Position numbers and translations under genes: made by a program. From the NCBI RefSeq assembly GCF_003363435.1, contig NZ_QRCT01000050.1:351445-415444 (forward strand): a stretch of DNA of 64,000 bases, written 5' to 3'. Position 1 is the first letter of the stretch, and the number at the start of each line of letters is the position of its first letter. Below the pieces are notes generated by a model. That model did no database searches. It had not been told where the DNA came from and saw only the letters and a program-made list of their open reading frames with translations. This DNA is from Anaerosacchariphilus polymeriproducens. Lineage in GTDB: Bacteria > Bacillota > Clostridia > Lachnospirales > Lachnospiraceae. This document shows positions 16,785-25,727 of this stretch, one piece after another.

Positions 16785-17266
16785 TTTAAAATTACCCCCA
16801 TAATAATAGCAATAACAATTGCAAATAAAAAGCTAAGTACATTTCTCGTAACCGCAAATTTTGTTCCAAACTCTTTTTTTTCAAGCGGAAATGTTGCGAC
16901 ACCGACCATTGTAAGAGTCGTTAAAAATGCAACAGAAGGCATGATACCAACCCCAGCTCCGGCAAGTGTGCCAATTAAAGGAAACGCGATAAATGCAGGA
17001 ATTAAGGTAATTGTTCCAAAAACAGCAGCAGCAATCGTTGCTACAAATAAATTTTGTTTCCCGATAATTTCAGATATTTTATCAGGTGGTAAAACAGCTA
17101 GAATGATTCCAATTGCGAAAATAACTGCAAAAATGGAAAGAGCCATTCCTCTGCCCATAAAAAATGCTCTCTTCAAAGCATCTTTTGTTTTTCTTTTATT
17201 TTTTATAAAAGAAAAAATTAATAGTCCTACGGTTAATACCCAAATAGCAATTGTAAAAATATCCAT
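16781..17266 (-). CDS. Permease (ArsP_1/DUF318-type, N-terminal half partner)
   Basis: This 161-residue membrane protein has about four to five spans. The motif ITLIPAFIAFPLIGTLAGAGVG (given in part) is the counterpart of the SAGPIYAAFPF segment in the overlapping downstream gene. Full-length PF03773 permeases carry two such repeats in one chain, so here the transporter appears split into two genes. It is the first gene of the minus-strand operon. An AGGAGTAAA ribosome site precedes the ATG. The divergent Crp-family gene at 17491 is a natural candidate regulator. Confidence 0.75.
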   Translation of the reverse strand: MDIFTIAIWVLTVGLLIFSFIKNKRKTKDALKRAFFMGRGMALSIFAVIFAIGIILAVLPPDKISEIIGKQNLFVATIAAAVFGTITLIPAFIAFPLIGTLAGAGVGIMPSVAFLTTLTMVGVATFPLEKKEFGTKFAVTRNVLSFLFAIVIAIIMGVILK

Positions 17267-17490
17267 AAAATTTACTCCTTTTATCTTATTTGAAGTTACT
17301 GTTCAGTCCTGCAGAAATGTTGTTAAAATCTGAACCTGAGTGCTTGCACCAAGGGAAATTTGTATATTCCGGCAAATTATGAATTACATGGCTGAACGGT
17401 TACTATTTAAATTAATAATAAAGCAAATTACTCACCACAGATAGACACATAGGTTTCTTTTTGCTATAATAAATTTGGGTGATAAAAGTG

Positions 17491-18123
17491 ATGATTAAAA
17501 ATATTCCGTTTTTTAAGGACATTGATGAATCAATAATAAATAAAATTAAATTTACGATAAAAAAGTATTCTAAAAATGAAACGATATATAATCAAGGCGA
17601 TAAATGTATTAACATGGATATTGTAATTTCGGGGAATCTGGTTGCGTATTCGTTATCGCAAAATGGCTCCGAAAATGTTGTTTTTAATTTTAATAAAGGC
17701 AGTATCATTGGTGCCAATCTTTTGTTTGGCACTGCAAATCATTATCCAATGAATATTTACTGTACAGAAAATTGTGAGCTTTTACACGTTTCGAAGTCCC
17801 AGATAGAAATACTGTTAAAAGACTATAATTTTACGATAAATTTCATAAAAAGTATTTCTCAAAACTCTCAGGGAATGAACAGAAAAATAGTTATGTATAC
17901 GCAGAAATCTTTGAGAGAAAATATAATGGATTACTTTTTGGCATTATCGCTGGAACAAAAATCAAAAACAATAACATTACCGATAAGTAAAAAGCAATTA
18001 GCTGATTATTTTGGCGTTCAGCGGCCTTCGCTTTTTAGAGAACTGAAAAAGATGAAAGATAATGGAGAAATCGAAGTGCATAATAAGAAAATAGTAATCA
18101 ATGAAGAAAATGATATAATATAA
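17491..18123 (+). CDS. Crp/Fnr-family transcriptional regulator
   Basis: The protein has a cyclic-nucleotide-binding-like beta-barrel (residues about 10-115, with VISGNLVAYSLSQNG) and a C-terminal Crp helix-turn-helix reading LPISKKQLADYFGVQRPSLFRELKKM in two parts. There is no N-terminal Cys cluster, so it is not an Fe-S FNR. A TATAAT box at 17465-17470 lies too close to a GTG at 17479, and a GGGTGAT ribosome site fits the ATG at 17491, which was chosen. Divergent from the permease/ferredoxin operon, it probably controls that operon and itself. The effector is unknown. Confidence 0.87.
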   Translation: MIKNIPFFKDIDESIINKIKFTIKKYSKNETIYNQGDKCINMDIVISGNLVAYSLSQNGSENVVFNFNKGSIIGANLLFGTANHYPMNIYCTENCELLHVSKSQIEILLKDYNFTINFIKSISQNSQGMNRKIVMYTQKSLRENIMDYFLALSLEQKSKTITLPISKKQLADYFGVQRPSLFRELKKMKDNGEIEVHNKKIVINEENDII

Positions 18124-18150
18124 ATAAGAGATATATAAGTATGAATATTT

Positions 18151-18177
18151 GTGCATAGCCGTAAAAGCTATGCTTTT
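18151..18177 (+). terminator. Terminator after the Crp-family gene (copy 1 of a duplicated hairpin)
   Basis: A stem GCATAGC / GCTATGC with a CGTAAAA loop is followed by TTTT. A nearly identical 31-base copy occurs at 25658-25690 on the other side of the CRISPR-Cas locus. Confidence 0.75.
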
Positions 18178-18365
18178 ATTTGAATGTTCAAACAAATCTA
18201 AAGCGTTTTTTTATGATGCAATTTTTATAATTCCAAGCAAATAAGTAATTGATAAAATGTTTGGTAATAAAGTAGAACAGAAAGAATTAAATAATAATAG
18301 AGTATGTTAATAGAACGAATATTTCACAACTTATTAAAAACTTAAATTCTGAAATATGAATAGTG

Positions 18366-18394
18366 TTGACTATTTATAATAAAAAGAGTAGTAT
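18366..18394 (+). promoter_or_regulatory. Candidate promoter for the cas operon
   Basis: TTGACT at 18366-18371 and TAGTAT at 18389-18394 are separated by 17 bases. A transcript from here would have a leader of about 240 bases and would run antisense through the tracrRNA gene before reaching cas9. Confidence 0.5.
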
Positions 18395-18451
18395 TTATTT
18401 TAATAGATTAGTACAGATTATTGGACAATAAATAATATATAATAAGAATAT

Positions 18452-18568
18452 AAAAAAACTTGCATTTGCAAGTTTTAAATCCACACACGTGGAAGCTATA
18501 AAAGCGATTTGAATAAATTTTTATTTGAACTTATGGTGTAAACTCATATGGTAGTCAATCATTTGAGT
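18452..18568 (-). ncRNA. tracrRNA of the type II-A CRISPR-Cas system
   Basis: On the minus strand, an anti-repeat at about 18528-18561 reads GACTACCATATG, then AGTTTACACCATAAG. It is complementary to the CRISPR repeat except for one mismatch (G for A) and a bulge region near the repeat's GAGAATGG, as in known repeat/anti-repeat duplexes. It is followed by a small hairpin (TCCAC/GTGGA, 18480s) and a perfect terminator hairpin (AACTTGCA/TGCAAGTT, 18457-18474) with a seven-T run at 18458-18452. A consensus minus-strand promoter sits 8 bases upstream of the predicted start. The transcript of about 117 bases is divergent from cas9. Confidence 0.88.
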
Positions 18569-18575
18569 CAATTTA

Positions 18576-18604
18576 ATATTACACTATTTATTTTTTAATG
18601 TCAA
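18576..18604 (-). promoter_or_regulatory. tracrRNA promoter
   Basis: On the minus strand, TTGACA (18604-18599), a 17-base spacer and TAATAT (18581-18576) form a near-perfect vegetative promoter. It points at the anti-repeat, with a predicted start near 18568. Confidence 0.8.
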
Positions 18605-18640
18605 CAAGGAATAAAGAAGTTTAGAAGGAGAGATTATCTT

Positions 18641-21600
18641 ATGAAAAGTGTGTCCAAAGATTATTATGTTGGGTTGGATATAGGAACGGAGTCTATTGGT
18701 TGGGCTGTGACAGATGAGAACTATAATCTTTTAAAGAAGAATGGAAAATCGTTGTGGGGAATTCGTTTATTTGATAAAGCGGATACAGCAGAGGATAGAA
18801 GATTACATAGAACAACGAGAAGACGTGGGCAAAGAAAAATACAAAGAATTCAATTATTACAGGAATTATTTGCAGAAGAAATAAGTGAAGTGGATCCAGG
18901 TTTTTATCAAAGATTAAAAGATAGTAAATTTTTAAAGGGTGATAAAGAGGAAAAGCAAACCAATACGTTATTTTATGAAGCTGATTTTAATGATAAGAAA
19001 TATCATGAGAGTTATCCAACAATCTATCATCTGAGAAAATCTCTTTTAGTGAATAACCAAAAGAACTATGATGTCAGATTGGTATATCTGGCATTACACC
19101 ATATAGTAAAACACAGGGGGCATTTTCTTTTTGAAGGAAATTTAGGGAATATAACTTCTTTTGAAAATGTATTCAAACAATTAATACAATATTTAGAAGA
19201 CGAATATGATATTAGATTAGAATGTAATTCAATTATTGAAGTAGAAAATGTGTTAAAAAGTCATAATATAAATAGTACGGAAAAAAAGTTGAAACTAATA
19301 AATTTGTTTTCGGTTGGCAAAGCTGATATTCAGTTAAAAGCAATCTTTGGTCTCTTAGCTGGTTTAAAAGGTAAATTATCAGAAGTATTTCAAGATAATG
19401 AATTAAAAAATTATGAAATAGAAAAAATTAGTTTTGCAGAGGCAGACTATGAAAAGCAGAGAGAGTTTTTAGAAGATGAATTGCAAGATAAAGTTTATTT
19501 ATTGGACAAGTTAAAAGCTATATATGATTGGGCAATACTTTCGGAAATTCTCGAAGGCGGAGAAGTGGATGGGAAATGCTATTTATCTGTAGCAAAAGTA
19601 AAGTTATATGATGATCATAAAAAAGATTTAAAATTATTAAAAAAAGTAATTAGAGAGAATTGTTCATCAGAAGATTATAAGAAAGTGTTTAGTAGTAACG
19701 AAGAAAATGCAAATTATTGTGCATATATTGGAATGAATAAGAAGAATGGAAAGAAGCAAAGTGTAAAAAGATGCAAAAAAGAAGAATTTTACGGTTATAT
19801 TAAAGGGATATTAAAAAAAATAAATATAGATGATAATTCAATAAAAGAAATTGAAGAAAAGATGATACATGGAGAATTTTTAAGACTACAGGTTAACCGA
19901 GAGAATGGAGTGATACCTTATCAGGTTCATAAAATGGAACTTGAAATAATTCTAGAAAATGCATCAACGTATCTTCCGTTTTTAAATGAAATAGATGATG
20001 AAGGTATTACTGTTAAAGAGAAAATAATTAAAATTTTTAAGTTTAGAATACCATATTATGTCGGGCCATTAAATGATTTTCATAAAAATCAGGGAAGTAA
20101 TTGCTGGATTGTAAGAAAAGACCCAGGAAGAATATTACCTTGGAATTTTGAAAGAAAAGTTGATATTGAATCTTCAGCGGAAGCATTTATTGAAAGAATG
20201 ACAAATAAATGTACCTATTTAGTAAATAAAGATGTTATTCCTAAGTATTCATTATTATATATGGAGTTTATGGTTTGGAATGAGCTAAATAATGTAAAGA
20301 TTAGACAGGAAAAACTTCCTATTGAATTGAAGATAAAAGTATTTGAAGATGTATTTAAAAAGAATAAAAAAGTTACAAGAAAAAAGTTAAGAGATTACTT
20401 ACGTTCAGAAGGTTGTGAATTTAAAGATGATGAATTAACAGGCTTTGATGGTGATTTTAAAGCATCTTTAACTTCATATATTGATTTTGGGAAAACAGAA
20501 ATATTTGGAAATTCTATTAAAAATAAGTCAATTCAAGTTATGATAGAACAAATTATATTGTGGATTACTTTATTTGGAGATGATAGAGAACTTTTACAAA
20601 GAAAAATAAAAAATATATATAGAAAAGAATTATCAGATTCGCAGATTAAAAATATATGCAAACTTAAATATAATGGATGGGGTAGGCTTTCTAGGGAATT
20701 TTTGCAAGAAGTAGAAGGAATGGATAGACGTACTGGAGTAGTGCAGACTTTAATTCAGGCATTACGTAATACGAATGATAATTTAATGGAACTTTTGAGC
20801 TTAAATTATACTTATTGTGTAAAAATAGAAGAGTTAAACGCAAAAGAACAGAATATAACTGAACTTATTTCGTATGAAACTATGATTAGAGATTTGTATA
20901 TATCGCCTAAGGTAAAAAGGTCTTTATGGCAAGCTGTTCGAGTTATGGAAGAAATAAAAAAAGTTTGTGGTAAAGAACCTACCAAGATTTTTATAGAAAT
21001 GGCAAGAGGGACGGAAGAGAAGAAAAGGACTGTTTCTAGAAAGGATAAATTAATTGAATTATATAAAAATTGTAAAAATGAAGAAAGAGAATGGATAAAA
21101 GAACTGGAACAAAGAGAAGAAAGAGATTTTCAGGATAGAAAATTATATCTATACTATACTCAAATGGGAAAATGTATGTATACGGGAAAGTCGATTACTT
21201 TAGATGAGTTATATAATAAAACTACGTATGATAAAGATCATATTTATCCACAATCAAAGACGAAAGATGATAGTATCCAAAATAATCTGGTATTAGTAGA
21301 TAAAACAGCAAATTGGCAAAAAGATATTGATATTGTACCATTGGAAATCCAGCAGAAAATGGAACCATTTTGGAGGCAGTTAAAACATAAAGGTCTTATT
21401 ACAGAAGAAAAATATAATCGATTAACTCGGAAAACGAATCTTACAGATGAAGAACTGGCTGGATTCATTAATAGACAGCTAGTTGAAACAAGACAAGCAA
21501 CAAAAGTGACAGCTTCTTTATTAAAAAGTTTATATAGTACTGCTGAAATAGTATATGTAAAAGCGAAGGCAGTATCTGATTTCAGGAAAGATGAGTTAGA

Positions 21601-22726
21601 TATGTTAAAAGTACGTGATATTAATGATTATCATCATGCTAAAGATGCATATTTAAATATTGTTGTAGGTAACGTATATCATACAAAATTCACGTCTAAT
21701 CCGCTTAAATGGCTAAAATTTAGTAAAGATAAAAAATATAGTTTAAATAAAATGTTTTCTTATGATGTTATGGATAAAGAAAAATTAGCCTGGAAACGAG
21801 GAAAAGACGGGACGATATCTCTTGTTAGAAAAACAATGAAGAAAAATAATATATTGTTTACCAGACATGCGTTATCTGTGAAAAGTGGTCAAAATGGTGG
21901 TTTGTTTAATCAACAAATGGTAGGAAAATTGAAAGGTGCTACTGTGCAGATAAAAAAGGATAATCGATTAAAGGTAAATATATATGGTGGATATAAAACA
22001 AAGACAAATAAATACTTTATGCTTGTGGAATCTTTAGATAAAAGAGGAAATATTCAAAGAACGATAGAGACTGTTCCGCTTTATTTAGCAGTAGAATTTG
22101 AGAAAGATATTGAAAAATTGCTGAATTATTGCAGAGAGGAATTTAAATTACAGGAACCAAAAATTATTATTCCCAAAATAAAGAAAAATTCTTATATAGT
22201 TATGAATGGTTTTCCAATGCATTTAAAAGGAAGTACAGGATCCCAATTAATTTTTCAGGGTGCAGTTCAATTATGTTTGGATGAGGACAATACTAAATAT
22301 CTTAAACAAGTATATAAATATTTAGAAAAAAATTCAAAACGAAAAGATAAAAGAAAAAATTTAATGATTTCTGAATTTGATAAAATTCATTTTGAAAAGA
22401 ATATATTAATTTATGATATGCTGATTCAAAAGCATAAATATACTATATATAAATATCGACCAGCGGGACAGATTGAAAAATTGGAGAAAGGGAGAGAGAC
22501 ATTTATTAAGTTATCATTAGAAGAACAGTGTATAGTAATAGGAGAAATAATGAAGTTATTTGCATGCAAACCTGAAACAAAAGCTAATTTGAAATCAATT
22601 GGAGGAGATTCAAATGCAGGTGGAATGAAAACAAGTAAAAAAATATCAAATTGTAATATGGTTAGATTGATAAATCAATCTCCAACTGGAATTTTTGAGC
22701 AGGAAATCGACCTGCTAACGGTATGA
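18641..22726 (+). CDS. cas9: Cas9 endonuclease, type II-A
   Basis: This 1361-residue Cas9 is similar in length to the S. pyogenes enzyme (1368). RuvC-I is at the N-terminus (YYVGLDIGTESIGWAV, Asp13), followed by the arginine-rich bridge helix (RRLHRTTRRRGQRKIQR). RuvC-II is KIFIEMARG (Glu786). The HNH motif is YDKDHIYPQSKTKDDSIQNN (His867, probable catalytic Asn891). RuvC-III is YHHAKDAYLN (His999, Asp1002). The C-terminus ends in a PAM-interacting domain with NQSPTGIFEQEIDL, like the end of SpCas9. All nuclease residues are present, so it should be active. An AGAAGGAGAG ribosome site precedes the ATG. cas1 overlaps its stop. The PAM cannot be read from the protein by eye. Confidence 0.97.
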   Translation: MKSVSKDYYVGLDIGTESIGWAVTDENYNLLKKNGKSLWGIRLFDKADTAEDRRLHRTTRRRGQRKIQRIQLLQELFAEEISEVDPGFYQRLKDSKFLKGDKEEKQTNTLFYEADFNDKKYHESYPTIYHLRKSLLVNNQKNYDVRLVYLALHHIVKHRGHFLFEGNLGNITSFENVFKQLIQYLEDEYDIRLECNSIIEVENVLKSHNINSTEKKLKLINLFSVGKADIQLKAIFGLLAGLKGKLSEVFQDNELKNYEIEKISFAEADYEKQREFLEDELQDKVYLLDKLKAIYDWAILSEILEGGEVDGKCYLSVAKVKLYDDHKKDLKLLKKVIRENCSSEDYKKVFSSNEENANYCAYIGMNKKNGKKQSVKRCKKEEFYGYIKGILKKINIDDNSIKEIEEKMIHGEFLRLQVNRENGVIPYQVHKMELEIILENASTYLPFLNEIDDEGITVKEKIIKIFKFRIPYYVGPLNDFHKNQGSNCWIVRKDPGRILPWNFERKVDIESSAEAFIERMTNKCTYLVNKDVIPKYSLLYMEFMVWNELNNVKIRQEKLPIELKIKVFEDVFKKNKKVTRKKLRDYLRSEGCEFKDDELTGFDGDFKASLTSYIDFGKTEIFGNSIKNKSIQVMIEQIILWITLFGDDRELLQRKIKNIYRKELSDSQIKNICKLKYNGWGRLSREFLQEVEGMDRRTGVVQTLIQALRNTNDNLMELLSLNYTYCVKIEELNAKEQNITELISYETMIRDLYISPKVKRSLWQAVRVMEEIKKVCGKEPTKIFIEMARGTEEKKRTVSRKDKLIELYKNCKNEEREWIKELEQREERDFQDRKLYLYYTQMGKCMYTGKSITLDELYNKTTYDKDHIYPQSKTKDDSIQNNLVLVDKTANWQKDIDIVPLEIQQKMEPFWRQLKHKGLITEEKYNRLTRKTNLTDEELAGFINRQLVETRQATKVTASLLKSLYSTAEIVYVKAKAVSDFRKDELDMLKVRDINDYHHAKDAYLNIVVGNVYHTKFTSNPLKWLKFSKDKKYSLNKMFSYDVMDKEKLAWKRGKDGTISLVRKTMKKNNILFTRHALSVKSGQNGGLFNQQMVGKLKGATVQIKKDNRLKVNIYGGYKTKTNKYFMLVESLDKRGNIQRTIETVPLYLAVEFEKDIEKLLNYCREEFKLQEPKIIIPKIKKNSYIVMNGFPMHLKGSTGSQLIFQGAVQLCLDEDNTKYLKQVYKYLEKNSKRKDKRKNLMISEFDKIHFEKNILIYDMLIQKHKYTIYKYRPAGQIEKLEKGRETFIKLSLEEQCIVIGEIMKLFACKPETKANLKSIGGDSNAGGMKTSKKISNCNMVRLINQSPTGIFEQEIDLLTV

Positions 22727-23598
22727 GCTGGCGGATTGTAGTAATTTCAAATCGTGCAAAATTAGACTTTAAAATGGATTATATTGTAATACGGAAAGAA
22801 GAAGTTACTACGAAAATTCATTTAAGTGAAATATCTGTGCTGTTAATTGAATCAACAGCTGTATCAATTACGGTAAGTTTATTATGTGAGTTAAATAAAA
22901 GAAAAGTTAAAGTTATTTTCTGCGATGAAAAACGTAATCCTTGTTCAGAATTAATTTCATATTATGGAAGTCATGATACAAGTATGAAAGTGCGAAAACA
23001 AATTGAGTGGGATGACGCTATAAAAAAACTAGTCTGGACTGAAATAGTAACTGAAAAAATTAGGAAACAACAAGAATTGCTTGAATTTCAAGGAAAAGAC
23101 GAGCACAATTTATTAAAACAGTATATTAAGCAAGTAGAAATAGGTGATACCACAAATAGAGAAGGACATGCAGCTAAAGTTTATTTTAATGCTTTATTTG
23201 GTATGGAATTTACTAGAACATTGGATATTCCTTTAAATGCAGCACTTAATTATGGATATGGAATTATTTTGTCAACATTTAACAGAGAAATAGTTGCGAA
23301 TGGCTATATTACACAATTAGGACTTTTTCATAATAATATGTTTAATCAATTTAATTTAGGTTCTGATTTAATGGAACCATATCGGATTTTGGTGGATAAA
23401 ATGGTGTTATTGATGAGACCGGATAAATTTGAGAATGAAGAAAAAATGCAAATTGTTGATTTATTGAATCAAGAAGTATTTATTGATGGAAAACGTAATT
23501 ATATTAATAATGCAATTAAAATTTATTGTAGAAGTATTTTTGATGCGTTAAATGAAAATGATATTTCATTGATAAGGTTTTATAGAAATGAGTTATAG
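22723..23598 (+). CDS. cas1: Cas1 integrase, type II
   Basis: This 291-residue Cas1 of the type II subfamily opens with the SWRIVVISNRAKLDFKMDYI strand region. It carries the metal-binding Glu in NREGHAAKVYFNALFG, a His in ITQLGLFHNN and acidic residues in NLGSDLMEPYR, the three catalytic positions of Cas1. With Cas2 and Csn2 it inserts new spacers at the leader end of the array. The ATG overlaps the cas9 stop (ATGA), and its own end overlaps cas2 by eleven bases. Confidence 0.96.
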   Translation: MSWRIVVISNRAKLDFKMDYIVIRKEEVTTKIHLSEISVLLIESTAVSITVSLLCELNKRKVKVIFCDEKRNPCSELISYYGSHDTSMKVRKQIEWDDAIKKLVWTEIVTEKIRKQQELLEFQGKDEHNLLKQYIKQVEIGDTTNREGHAAKVYFNALFGMEFTRTLDIPLNAALNYGYGIILSTFNREIVANGYITQLGLFHNNMFNQFNLGSDLMEPYRILVDKMVLLMRPDKFENEEKMQIVDLLNQEVFIDGKRNYINNAIKIYCRSIFDALNENDISLIRFYRNEL

Positions 23599-23908
23599 AT
23601 ATATGAGAGTAATGGTTTTCTTTGATTTACCAACTTTAACAGCTAGTGAAAAAAGAGAATATACGAAGTTTCGTAAATTTCTGCTGAAAAGTGGATTTCT
23701 TATGATGCAGGAATCGGTATATTGTAAATTGGCATTAAATACTACAGTGTCCTCCGCTATTGTGACTAATGTGAAGAAAAATAAACCGCTAGAAGGACTT
23801 GTTCAAATCTTAACAATTACAGAAAAGCAATTCTCTAAAATTGAAATGATTACAGGCAATTTTAAATCAGAAGTTTTAGACAGTGATGAAAGGTTAGTGG
23901 TAATATGA
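23588..23908 (+). CDS. cas2: Cas2, type II
   Basis: This 106-residue Cas2 has the ferredoxin-like opening YRYMRVMVFFDLPT, with the conserved Asp after the first strand, and KFRKFLLKSGFLMMQESVYCKL (quoted as an example of the family's second helix and strand). It bridges Cas1 dimers in the adaptation complex. It overlaps cas1 and csn2, so all four cas genes are translationally coupled. Confidence 0.95.
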   Translation: MSYRYMRVMVFFDLPTLTASEKREYTKFRKFLLKSGFLMMQESVYCKLALNTTVSSAIVTNVKKNKPLEGLVQILTITEKQFSKIEMITGNFKSEVLDSDERLVVI

Positions 23909-24576
23909 AGTTAGTATCATCAGATTTTTCTTTTCAATTAGAATTGGAAGAAAGCAAAGTAAATCTATTAATTATTGAAAATCCAATTATTTTTTCTAAG
24001 ATTATTTTAGAATTATTAAAACAATCTGAAGGGAATGAAGGAAGGTTTGTATTGTCGCAGGAAGGGAAAGTGTTAAAAATTGAGGATAATATATTTTGTA
24101 TTATCAATCCTTTAGAGTTGGATTTTAATCAGAAAAATATTATTACAAAATTGTATAGCAGGTTGAAGGAAGAAATTATAAATACAGAACTTCTTTTAGA
24201 AAATAATTCTATCTATGCAGATATTTTTCAATATATTCAAAAGGTCATTGATACTATTTCATATCCATTGACTTACAAAGCAGATATGGAGCCTAATGCT
24301 CTTTTTAAATTATTAAATGTTAAGTTTGAAGAAGTCCAAGAAAGTCTTGTTGAGCGAATTATTGATTATATAAAGATAATGCAACAGATTTTAGGAAAAA
24401 AAATTGTAGTTTTGGTAAATATAAAAGCATATTTATCCATAAATGAGTTAGAACAATTATATAGAGAAGCAGCTTATCAAAAATTGAATCTTATTATCTT
24501 AGAAAGTCATTTATCTTCAAGTTTAAATAATGAAGTAAGATATATTATAGATAAAGATTTATGTGAAATATATTGA
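23905..24576 (+). CDS. csn2: Csn2, type II-A adaptation protein
   Basis: This 223-residue protein is in the position and size range of short-form Csn2 (about 220). The start KLVSSDFSFQLELEESKVN and the central acidic helices fit the family, as does a C-terminal strand pattern (LNLIILESHL then YIIDKDLCEIY). Csn2 forms a ring on DNA ends and is needed for spacer acquisition in type II-A systems. Its presence defines the subtype. It overlaps cas2 by four bases, and the leader and array follow directly. Confidence 0.9.
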   Translation: MKLVSSDFSFQLELEESKVNLLIIENPIIFSKIILELLKQSEGNEGRFVLSQEGKVLKIEDNIFCIINPLELDFNQKNIITKLYSRLKEEIINTELLLENNSIYADIFQYIQKVIDTISYPLTYKADMEPNALFKLLNVKFEEVQESLVERIIDYIKIMQQILGKKIVVLVNIKAYLSINELEQLYREAAYQKLNLIILESHLSSSLNNEVRYIIDKDLCEIY

Positions 24577-24657
24577 AAGAATTTATTTTTTATGAAATAA
24601 TGTTAGTAATTGCTATATGAATTTACGGTGTTGTGGTGGCACTGTTGCCGATTTGAG
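24577..24657 (+). promoter_or_regulatory. CRISPR leader
   Basis: The AT-rich 81 bases between csn2 and the first repeat end in ATTTGAG (24651-24657), immediately before repeat 1. ATTTGAG is the leader-anchoring motif known at the leader-repeat junction of many type II-A loci, so this is the spacer-acquisition end. Confidence 0.8.
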
Positions 24658-25419
24658 GTTTGAGAATGGTGTAAATTCATATGGTAGTCAAACTACACTA
24701 GCGATTGCATGGGCAATGAACGAGTTTGAGAATGGTGTAAATTCATATGGTAGTCAAACAAGTGTAACACCTTTATTTAGCGTAATACAGTTTGAGAATG
24801 GTGTAAATTCATATGGTAGTCAAACACAGAAATGCTTATACAACTAGTGAACTCGGTTTGAGAATGGTGTAAATTCATATGGTAGTCAAACTTTATTCTT
24901 TGTTCAGTCACAATAACTCGTGTTTGAGAATGGTGTAAATTCATATGGTAGTCAAACAAGGAAGGCCATGACAAACAGTTGGAACTCGTTTGAGAATGGT
25001 GTAAATTCATATGGTAGTCAAACTCTAATATGTTGTTATTTTGGTCTCTTGCTGTTTGAGAATGGTGTAAATTCATATGGTAGTCAAACCTTCTTAGCTG
25101 TTACATCTATATAGCCATCGTTTGAGAATGGTGTAAATTCATATGGTAGTCAAACTGCAAATCTAGGATGACCGCCTACCATTGCGTTTGAGAATGGTGT
25201 AAATTCATATGGTAGTCAAACTTGTTAGATGTATTAGAAATTATGTTAGAAGTTTGAGAATGGTGTAAATTCATATGGTAGTCAAACTGCGAAAAATAAT
25301 AGTCCACTGCATTTTGTGTTTGAGAATGGTGTAAATTCATATGGTAGTCAAACATTGACAGCGAAGCTGACAACACTCAATCAGTTTGAGAATGGTGTAA
25401 ATTCATATAGTAGTCAACA
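24658..25419 (+). CRISPR. CRISPR array, 36-base repeat, 30-base spacers, 66-base period
   Basis: Eleven identical repeats (starting GTTTGAGAATGG, ending GGTAGTCAAAC) begin at 24658 and recur exactly every 66 bases to 25318. A twelfth at 25384 carries an ATAG-for-ATGG change and an altered end (CAACA). The eleven intervening spacers are all 30 bases and all different. The repeat termini GTTTGA/TCAAAC are inverted. Degeneration at the far end and the leader motif at the cas end fix the orientation. Short open frames across the array, on either strand, are just translations of the repeat. No spacer obviously matches this window. Confidence 0.98.
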
Positions 25420-25448
25420 TTTTTCATATATGCAGTCCCCCCTCTTGT

Positions 25449-25484
25449 GTTTGAGAATGGTACAAATTCAATTGTAGTTATTAT
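25449..25484 (+). repeat. Strongly degenerate terminal CRISPR repeat
   Basis: GTTTGAGAATGG is followed by TACAAATTCAATTGTAG, a decayed thirteenth repeat, 29 bases after repeat 12. It marks the oldest end of the array. The next 240 bases up to 25727 hold no gene, only the terminator at 25662-25690. Confidence 0.75.
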
Positions 25485-25661
25485 GATCTAAACTTTGCTT
25501 TTAGGATAAAAAGGTTTTAAAGAATCTAAATATGAAATATGAAAGTATTAAAATTTTATTCTGGAAGAAATCGGAAACTCTGTTATAATAGCATTTATGT
25601 AGGGGTGCATAAATTGTTAGAAAAGTTTGAAAGAGTAAATATTTATTTCATTTAAAGATTT

Positions 25662-25690
25662 GTGCATAGCCGTAATAGCTATGCTTTTTT
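25662..25690 (+). terminator. Terminator downstream of the CRISPR array (copy 2 of the duplicated hairpin)
   Basis: GCATAGC / GCTATGC stem, CGTAATA loop and a T-run. It differs at one position from the copy at 18147-18177 within the shared 31 bases. Confidence 0.75.
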
Positions 25691-25727
25691 TGATGAAAGA
25701 TCTGATAAAGAGTAAGGGAGATTCAAA

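Noticed and set aside
17325..17356. TGAACCTGA...CCAAGGGAA resembling the 3' half of a TPP riboswitch
   Set aside because: No CTGAGA or pairing 5' half is found upstream, and the following gene is a Crp-family regulator; chance similarity or a decayed remnant.
24617..25376. Open frames on both strands across the CRISPR array, with repeated FENGVNSYGSQT-like and FDYHMNLHHSQT-like peptides
   Set aside because: They are translations of the 36-base repeat; the 66-base period is a multiple of three, which keeps frames open. No ribosome sites.
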